A stretch of 8,157 nt of DNA from Alectryocaccomicrobium faecavium. GTDB taxonomy: Bacteria; Bacillota; Clostridia; Christensenellales; Aristaeellaceae. The notes under the pieces were generated by a model. That model was not told where the DNA came from and ran no database searches. It was given only the letters and a program-made list of their open reading frames with translations. This document shows, piece after piece, positions 5,303-8,157 of the stretch (its first letter is position 1; each line of letters opens with the position of its first letter). The position numbers and the translations under genes are program-made. The stretch spans positions 1-8,157 of the forward strand of contig DVOT01000110.1 in the NCBI GenBank assembly GCA_018713425.1. The letters run 5' to 3'.

Positions 5303-5701
5303 TTACCAAATCGTTGGCAAGGTGGCATATATGTCAGTCGGAATGTTGCCTACCCATATATAGCTGTTTTTGAGCATGTAGTTGTTATAGGTGGCGGCGG
5401 TTCTGTTGGCGCGTATGCGTGCCTGCTCTGCCCAGCTTTGCTGTTCGGCGCTGCTGCTATCCCGATACTGCTCGTACATCAACACGTCCGCCTCATAGCT
5501 GGATATCATCGCCCGCGCCGTGTCCTCGACCTGCCTGCGCGTTGCATAGCTGGTTGCATCGTCTGCTCTCTGTACATCGTAGAGCCGTGCATTGACTGCC
5601 GCGCGAAATCCGGGCACCCATGTATAGGCAGCCATAAACGCCAACGCCACAATAACAACGACGCACAGCATAGTTACAATCAGTTCCCCTGCCCTGCTCA
5701 T
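5303..5701 (-). CDS. Membrane-anchored phage hypothetical
   Basis: A 132-residue protein with a membrane segment at residues 7-26 (LIVTMLCVVVIVALAFMAAY) after a short N-terminus, then a region that should lie outside the membrane on one side. It contains a helical stretch (TRRQVEDTARAMISSYEADV, 53-72), SSAEQQSWAEQARIRANRTA (83-102), and an end reading NNYMLKNSYIWVGNIPTDI. I recall similar hypotheticals from Firmicutes prophages, next to the same kind of lipoprotein; this is memory, not a search. GGAGG about 9 nt upstream fixes the ATG. ATGA couples it to the lipoprotein gene, so the two products probably act together at the cell surface. Confidence 0.8.
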   Translation of the reverse strand: MSRAGELIVTMLCVVVIVALAFMAAYTWVPGFRAAVNARLYDVQRADDATSYATRRQVEDTARAMISSYEADVLMYEQYRDSSSAEQQSWAEQARIRANRTAATYNNYMLKNSYIWVGNIPTDIYATLPTIW

Positions 5702-6252
5702 TCCGCCACGTCCTCCGCATATGTAACGACCGGATTTTTGATTTCAAAGGGAATGTCGCTATATAAATAGCTGCCGTTCCACTCCACATATTTCCCGTCA
5801 GGCGTGAAAAAAAAGACACCGTTGTCGTTTGTGCCATAGCTGCCATCCACATCTGCTATCCAGGAAATTGTACTGCTGCTGCTACTGTAATACGTACTAT
5901 CGGGCGTCAAATAGCTGTTCAAACTGCTCACTTTTCCATCCACCTCAAACCTACCGACGATACTGCCGCTTTCCGTAAGCAGCACGACGTAGCCAAGGGG
6001 TACATCAGCAATGGGGCAGGGTAGCGTGCGTGCCCGTTCGCGCATGCCGTTTACCCAATAGGCGCGGCGCGTCAGGTTGTAGCGCTCCAGGCTGTATTCA
6101 ATATCGGTCGGTGTTGGCTGGCGCTCCGCGAGCGAATTGGCCGTTTCGCGCGTGTTTTGCATATCCTGTTGCGTGCTCGTATATGAGCAGCCTGTCATCG
6201 TAAGAACAACAATCACACATAATGCTATAATCGCAATAAATTTCACTTTCAT
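5698..6252 (-). CDS. Phage-encoded lipoprotein
   Basis: A 184-residue protein with a lipoprotein signal peptide: MKVKF, a hydrophobic core, and lipobox MTGC with the acylated cysteine C22. The mature part should be anchored to the outer face of the membrane. It has a helical stretch (YSLERYNLTRRAYWVNGMRE), a strand PLGYVVLLTESGSIVGRFEV, a serine-rich loop (YYSSSSSTIS) and SYGTNDNGVFFFTPDGKYVEW, all pointing to a compact beta-rich domain. Similar lipoproteins with this LGYVVLL...GRFEVDGKV pattern are familiar from Clostridia prophages. Surface lipoproteins of prophages sometimes block superinfection, but nothing here shows that directly. AGGAGG 6 nt upstream fixes the start, and it follows the XRE gene by 9 nt. 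Confidence 0.85.
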   Translation of the reverse strand: MKVKFIAIIALCVIVVLTMTGCSYTSTQQDMQNTRETANSLAERQPTPTDIEYSLERYNLTRRAYWVNGMRERARTLPCPIADVPLGYVVLLTESGSIVGRFEVDGKVSSLNSYLTPDSTYYSSSSSTISWIADVDGSYGTNDNGVFFFTPDGKYVEWNGSYLYSDIPFEIKNPVVTYAEDVAE

Positions 6253-6261
6253 ACTTTCCTC

Positions 6262-6471
6262 CTATGCCGGCCGGTCGGCTTCTTCAAAGAGTTCCGACAC
6301 ATCGCATCCCAGGGCCCGCGCAATCTCCGCCCCCAGGGCCATTGTGCAGGCTTTTGTGCCGCGCTCTATCTGGCATAGCATGCTTTGCGTGACGCCCACA
6401 CGTGCGGCAAGCTCCACCTGCGTTGTCCCCGCTTCCTCTCTTTTTCTTCGGATGTTTCCCCCGATGCTCAC
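6262..6471 (-). CDS. XRE/Cro-type regulator, GTG start
   Basis: A 69-residue single-domain DNA-binding protein. The helix-turn-helix runs TQVELAARVGVTQSMLCQIERG (residues 17-38), ending in the family's IERG, followed by TMALGAEIARALGCDVSELF, the usual closing helices of an XRE domain. There is no dimerisation or peptidase domain. It is probably the Cro-like partner of the divergent repressor. I place the start at GTG (6471), not the upstream TTG (6486), because GGAGG lies 8 nt before the GTG and because GTGA overlaps the stop of the 27-codon gene, giving coupled translation. Confidence 0.9.
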   Translation of the reverse strand: MSIGGNIRRKREEAGTTQVELAARVGVTQSMLCQIERGTKACTMALGAEIARALGCDVSELFEEADRPA

Positions 6472-6551
6472 TTTTTCCACCTCCAAATCAGAAGCGCGAT
6501 AACGGCCAAACTCATGGCCATGCTGACCGTGCTCAGGATAATGCTCAACAT
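6468..6551 (-). CDS. Tiny membrane peptide, 27 residues
   Basis: A 27-codon gene reading MLSIILSTVSMAMSLAVIAL then LIWRWKK: one hydrophobic helix with a basic C-terminal clamp, so probably N-out/C-in. AGAGGG 6 nt before the ATG, and GTGA overlap with the XRE gene, support its being translated. Its codons double as the upstream sequence that holds the ribosome site of the regulator, so it may also serve as a coupling leader. Function unknown. Confidence 0.65.
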   Translation of the reverse strand: MLSIILSTVSMAMSLAVIALLIWRWKK

Positions 6552-6579
6552 TTTCTTCCCTCTTTTCGGCTGAAATTTA

Positions 6580-6608
6580 TTGACAGACAATGCGGCGCGT
6601 GTTATTCT
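6580..6608 (+). promoter_or_regulatory. Putative antisense promoter in an operon gap
   Basis: TTGACA (6580-6585), 17-nt spacer, TATTCT (6603-6608): a full -35 match and 4 of 6 at the -10. It points right, against the operon, from the 85-nt untranslated gap between 6551 and 6637. The predicted start near 6615 lies inside the GC-rich hairpin. The transcript would be antisense to the 39-codon gene and the leader of the main operon. Confidence 0.4.
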
Positions 6609-6611
6609 AGA

Positions 6612-6631
6612 GGCGGGGGTTTTCCCCCGCC
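6612..6631. repeat. Perfect GC-rich hairpin, 8-bp stem, 4-nt loop
   Basis: GGCGGGGG (6612-6619), TTTT loop, CCCCCGCC (6624-6631). It lies just after the stop of the 39-codon gene in the leftward transcript, where a terminator would sit, but neither strand has a following T run (TCTAGAATAA leftward, CTTCCTCATT rightward). So it is not a standard intrinsic terminator. A partial terminator, an attenuator or an mRNA-end stabiliser is possible. Confidence 0.6.
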
Positions 6632-6636
6632 CTTCC

Positions 6637-6756
6637 TCATTCAGTCAGCTTGTCAATTAAATTGACCAGCGCTGCGATGAGGTTTGTGATGGCCGTAAGC
6701 AGGAGGATTTGCTTGGTTCGCAGCTCCTGCTTGCGGTTTTTCTTTGCCTTCCGCAT
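6637..6756 (-). CDS. Small helical peptide, 39 residues, first gene of operon
   Basis: A 39-codon gene at the head of the leftward operon. A strongly basic start (MRKAKKNRKQELRTKQ) leads into a hydrophobic helix (ILLLTAITNLIAALVNLIDK, residues 17-36) and ends LTE. It may sit on or in the membrane with its basic end in the cytoplasm, or be a small amphipathic helix that pairs with another protein. GGAGG 8 nt before the ATG. It is the first coding sequence after the consensus promoter, and a stem-loop ends just before its ribosome site. Its position is that of early anti-repressor-like or regulatory peptides, but no family is recognised. Confidence 0.7.
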   Translation of the reverse strand: MRKAKKNRKQELRTKQILLLTAITNLIAALVNLIDKLTE

Positions 6757-6772
6757 TGTCTTTGCCTCCGTT

Positions 6773-6807
6773 CTGTGGTATTATTTAGGGGGTTCCCTTA
6801 ACCACAG
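6773..6807 (-). repeat. 5'-leader stem-loop of the leftward operon
   Basis: Perfect 7-bp arms (CTGTGGT at 6773-6779 and ACCACAG at 6801-6807), with an inner AGGG/CCCT pairing (6787-6790 with 6795-6798) around a GGTT loop. The predicted transcription start (near 6805) places the stem at or near the 5' end of the mRNA. Its 3' foot is 4 nt before the GGAGG of the first gene. It could protect the message or tune the first gene's translation. Confidence 0.5.
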
Positions 6808-6811
6808 TTAT

Positions 6812-6840
6812 ATTATATCCTACAATTGTTGGATTGTCAA
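6812..6840 (-). promoter_or_regulatory. Main leftward early promoter, perfect consensus
   Basis: On the minus strand: TTGACA (6840-6835), 17-nt spacer, TATAAT (6817-6812). Both hexamers and the spacer length match sigma-A consensus exactly, and transcription should start near 6805. It drives the operon down to base 1. The spacer is filled by a near-perfect palindrome, so a repressor bound there would directly block RNA polymerase. Confidence 0.9.
6817..6834. promoter_or_regulatory. Operator-like palindrome 1, in the promoter spacer
   Basis: ATCCTACAATTGTTGGAT is an 18-bp inverted repeat with one mismatched pair (positions 5 and 14). It fits between the -35 and -10 of the leftward promoter. 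Size, symmetry and place are those of a site for a dimeric XRE repressor, here most likely the product of the divergent gene at 6883-7236. Confidence 0.75.
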
Positions 6841-6846
6841 TAGTTT

Positions 6847-6864
6847 TTCCAACATTTTTTGGAT
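6847..6864. promoter_or_regulatory. Operator-like palindrome 2, before the repressor gene
   Basis: TTCCAACATTTTTTGGAT repeats the design of operator 1 (TTCC/ATCC, 10 nt, GGAT; TCCAACA matches the idealised half-site) but is less symmetric. Its centre is 30 bp from that of operator 1, about three DNA turns, so both would lie on one face of the helix. It ends 8 nt before the repressor's ribosome site and would serve autoregulation. No clear promoter for the repressor can be picked out here. Confidence 0.6.
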
Positions 6865-6882
6865 TTATTTTTAGGAGGTATC

Positions 6883-7236
6883 ATGTACAATCCAGCAGAC
6901 GTTGCCCAGCGCATTAAAGACTTAGCGAAGCACCGAAATATCAGCGTAAAGCAAATGCTTGATGATTGTGAATTGAACAAAAATGTTCTTTCTACTATGT
7001 CTGCACGTGGTTCCATGCCTAAAACGGATAATATCGCCCGCATAGCCGACTATCTGAATTGCTCCGTCGATTACCTTCTCGGGCGAAGTGACGCGCCAGA
7101 AAAAACCGCCCCGGGTACACCCGGAGCGGATGAGATCGACGATGTGATTATTGAGAAGTTTTCCCGTCTGAGCGTGGCGGACAAGGCGATGGTGATTGAC
7201 CTGGTTGAGCGCCTTCTAGCAGGGAAAGAAGCATGA
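6883..7236 (+). CDS. Divergent XRE-type repressor (CI-like, no peptidase domain)
   Basis: A 117-residue regulator, probably the lysogeny repressor. Residues 5-67 form an XRE domain: VAQRIKDLAKHRNISVKQML with the helix pair at 21-42 (SVKQMLDDCELNKNVLSTMS), then DNIARIADYLNCSVDYLLGR, a closing motif common in Firmicutes phage repressors. A Pro/Gly linker (71-85) leads to a C-terminal helix (SRLSVADKAMVIDLVERLLAG) likely used for dimerisation. There is no LexA-type Ser/Lys peptidase domain, so RecA-driven self-cleavage is not expected and induction must use another route. The ATG has AGGAGG 4-5 nt upstream; an upstream TTG at 6859 lacks one. It diverges from the early operon across two palindromes, and its last 89 nt overlap a gene on the other strand. 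Confidence 0.92.
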   Translation: MYNPADVAQRIKDLAKHRNISVKQMLDDCELNKNVLSTMSARGSMPKTDNIARIADYLNCSVDYLLGRSDAPEKTAPGTPGADEIDDVIIEKFSRLSVADKAMVIDLVERLLAGKEA

Positions 7237-7327
7237 GCTTTTCGTTATAAGTCATATGGCCAAGCAGCTTTCGCAAACGCGCCTCAAACTCCTGTTCGCG
7301 TCGCGTTTCTTCGTTTTTGTGTTGCAT
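7148..7327 (-). CDS. Small gene antisense to the repressor 3' end, 59 residues
   Basis: A 59-codon gene. The first 40 residues look like a real small helical protein (NEETRREQEFEARLRKLLGH, then MTYNEKLMLLSLLEGAQ). The last 19 are Pro/Ser/Cys-rich, where the frame runs over the repressor gene and is constrained by it. GGAG lies 9 nt before the ATG, and a good promoter (TTGAAT-N17-TAAAAT) stands 52 nt further up. It is transcribed toward the repressor, so its mRNA is antisense to the repressor's 3' end over at least 89 nt. It could be a small lysogeny regulator or act as RNA. No family is recognised. Confidence 0.6.
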   Translation of the reverse strand: MQHKNEETRREQEFEARLRKLLGHMTYNEKLMLLSLLEGAQPGQSPSPCPPRSDGKTSQ

Positions 7328-7378
7328 ACACTCGTCTCCTGTATAAAGCTACCCAAAGCCAGCCCTGTGCGCAACTTC

Positions 7379-7407
7379 ATTTTATCAATTTTTGGTGTTG
7401 CATTCAA
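7379..7407 (-). promoter_or_regulatory. Promoter of the antisense small gene
   Basis: On the minus strand: TTGAAT (7407-7402), 17-nt spacer, TAAAAT (7384-7379), with start near 7372 and a leader of about 45 nt. It is close to sigma-A consensus. Its -35 overlaps the weak -35 of the rightward promoter for the secreted-protein gene, so the two may compete. Confidence 0.65.
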
Positions 7408-7426
7408 TATTTAACTATGGTAATAT
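7398..7426 (+). promoter_or_regulatory. Putative promoter of the secreted-protein gene
   Basis: TTGCAT (7398-7403), 17-nt spacer, TAATAT (7421-7426), with TG one base ahead, an extended -10 that can offset the weak -35. Start near 7433 would give a leader of about 87 nt before the ATG at 7520. The stretch 7433-7519 holds no gene beyond the ribosome site. Confidence 0.4.
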
Positions 7427-7519
7427 TAACATGATGTAACAGCTATACCCTATCTCATAATCGGCAAATGGAAATTGCTGGATATAACCGGCGTCTCGAC
7501 GCAGAAACGGAGGATACTC

Positions 7520-8146
7520 ATGAAAAAACTTCTGGCCGCCCTGCTAACCCTTATCCTGCTTTGCGCGCCGGCATTGGCAGCAAGTGAATCGGAGATTGCC
7601 AGTGCTCTCGACGCCGCGCTTGCCGAGCACCTGCCCTCGGGCTATACTCTCGATGTAAGCACCTCCTATGCCACCATCGACCTACATCTCATCGGCATGG
7701 ACTACATCACCGACTATGGCTCTTATATCTACTATCTAATGGAAGCTGTTGCCGACATCTATCCCGACGTTGAGCGCGTCGAATTTTCCCTTTCGGATGG
7801 CTCTTTGACAAACCCCAGTTTCCTCGAATTTACGGCCCGCCCGCAGCTGTGGGCCGATATTCGCTACGGCGAGCTGATAGACTACCGCAGCGGCAGCCCC
7901 ATAGAGTATGATATCAAAACTCTGGACGATCTCATAGCCCTTTTCCCCGCCATGGCCGCCGATGGCATAGGCTCTGGCATCTCCCAATCAGACCTTGACC
8001 TTTACAACGAAGTAATGGACATACTCAACTCGGACTATACGCGCTCCGAGGAAGAAATCCTCGAAGAAATCGCGCCCAACTACGGCATGACCAGCGATGA
8101 GCTTTATACATTTTTGTTAGACGTAATGGAGCAGCTTTATAGCTGA
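7520..8146 (+). CDS. Secreted protein of unknown family
   Basis: A 208-residue exported protein. A standard signal peptide (KK, hydrophobic core, ALA at 18-20, cut before A21) precedes an acidic mature part of about 188 residues. The cysteine at position 15 is not in a lipobox, so it is not a lipoprotein. The mature chain shows a first helix (SEIASALDAALAEHL), strands (YTLDVSTSYATIDLHLIGM), a tyrosine-rich helix (GSYIYYLMEAVADIYPDV), another strand (VEFSLSDGSL) and an acidic helical end (SEEEILEEIAPNYGMTSDEL). No catalytic motif is seen. GGAGG 6-7 nt before the ATG at 7520 fixes the start; an earlier in-frame codon at 7475 has none. With its own promoter, next to the repressor but outside the lytic operon, it could be a moron expressed in lysogens, or host DNA. 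Confidence 0.8.
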   Translation: MKKLLAALLTLILLCAPALAASESEIASALDAALAEHLPSGYTLDVSTSYATIDLHLIGMDYITDYGSYIYYLMEAVADIYPDVERVEFSLSDGSLTNPSFLEFTARPQLWADIRYGELIDYRSGSPIEYDIKTLDDLIALFPAMAADGIGSGISQSDLDLYNEVMDILNSDYTRSEEEILEEIAPNYGMTSDELYTFLLDVMEQLYS

Positions 8147-8157
8147 AAAATGGGGTG

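Larger units (their letters stand above)
1..7327. mobile_element. Phage/prophage early region (partial; ends not seen)
   Basis: Gene content and layout are those of a temperate phage control and early region: a divergent XRE repressor, a long single-direction operon of mostly under-130-codon genes with overlapping starts and stops, a phage-type Dcm methylase, a MazG-like pyrophosphohydrolase, DUF551 and small Cys-rich proteins. No integrase, portal, terminase or att site is visible, so whether it is an integrated prophage or a free phage genome cannot be said. The left end is cut by the window. The right limit is set by convention at the small gene antisense to the repressor; the secreted-protein gene beyond it may be a phage moron or host DNA. 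Confidence 0.8.

Noticed and set aside
5107..5328. Minus-strand 73-codon frame reaching into the 83-nt gap 5220-5302
   Set aside because: No ribosome site at its ATG, which lies inside the preceding gene; the second half is the antiframe of 5013-5219, which has a very strong site.
6652..6666. Inverted repeat GTCAAT-TAA-ATTGAC
   Set aside because: It lies within codons for the hydrophobic LVNLID stretch of the 39-codon gene, does not match the two operators, and could be chance.
1..8157. CRISPR arrays, tRNA genes, insertion-sequence ends
   Set aside because: No regularly spaced direct repeats, no tRNA-like cloverleaf and no transposase-like frame were seen on either strand.

Overview
The window looks like the early (lysogeny-control and early-lytic) region of a temperate phage or prophage of a moderately GC-rich Firmicute, most likely a gut Clostridia member. 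The grounds are the strong AGGAGG-type ribosome sites before nearly every gene, consensus sigma-A promoters, dense packing of small genes with ATGA/GTGA overlaps, a divergent XRE repressor, a Dcm-type methylase, a MazG-like pyrophosphohydrolase, a DUF551 protein and several small cysteine-rich phage-type proteins. No integrase, attachment site, structural gene or tRNA is visible, so the element's ends lie outside or cannot be placed.

Layout. From about 6805 leftward to base 1 runs one long minus-strand operon of some twenty small genes. It starts at a perfect TTGACA-N17-TATAAT promoter (6812-6840) whose spacer is an 18-bp operator-like palindrome. In order of transcription come: two tiny helical or membrane peptides (6637-6756, 6468-6551) and a GTG-started XRE regulator (6262-6471); a lipoprotein (5698-6252) and a membrane-anchored partner (5303-5701); small helical and HTH-like proteins (5013-5219, 4779-4991, 4447-4782); three single-span membrane proteins (4098-4475, 3948-4076, 3733-3954); two tandem, diverged paralogs (3432-3755, 3140-3442); DUF551 (2941-3153); a Cys-rich/XRE fusion (2567-2944); a frame-split gene ending in an SSB-type acidic tail (2299-2509); a Cys-rich protein (2051-2281); MazG-like (1521-2054); a disputed small ORF (1378-1524); a zinc ribbon (1114-1344); a Cys-rich protein (750-1121); and the first 248 codons of a cytosine-5 methyltransferase running off the left edge.

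The right end reads mostly plus strand. A short XRE repressor (6883-7236) diverges from the operon, and two matching palindromes lie between them. A previously easy-to-miss 59-codon minus-strand gene (7148-7327) with its own good promoter runs tail-to-tail into the repressor gene. A secreted protein of unknown family (7520-8146) follows, with a separate putative promoter back-to-back with that of the 59-codon gene, as expected of a moron (an extra gene expressed from the prophage) or of flanking host DNA.

How it probably works (inference): the repressor binds the two palindromes, shutting the leftward promoter and limiting its own expression. On induction the operon delivers the second XRE regulator, a set of envelope-directed small proteins, then nucleotide and DNA-modification functions. 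The points most worth a second look are the one-base frame break at a run of six G in the SSB-tail gene, two near-consensus promoters pointing against the operon, and the gene antisense to the repressor's 3' end.
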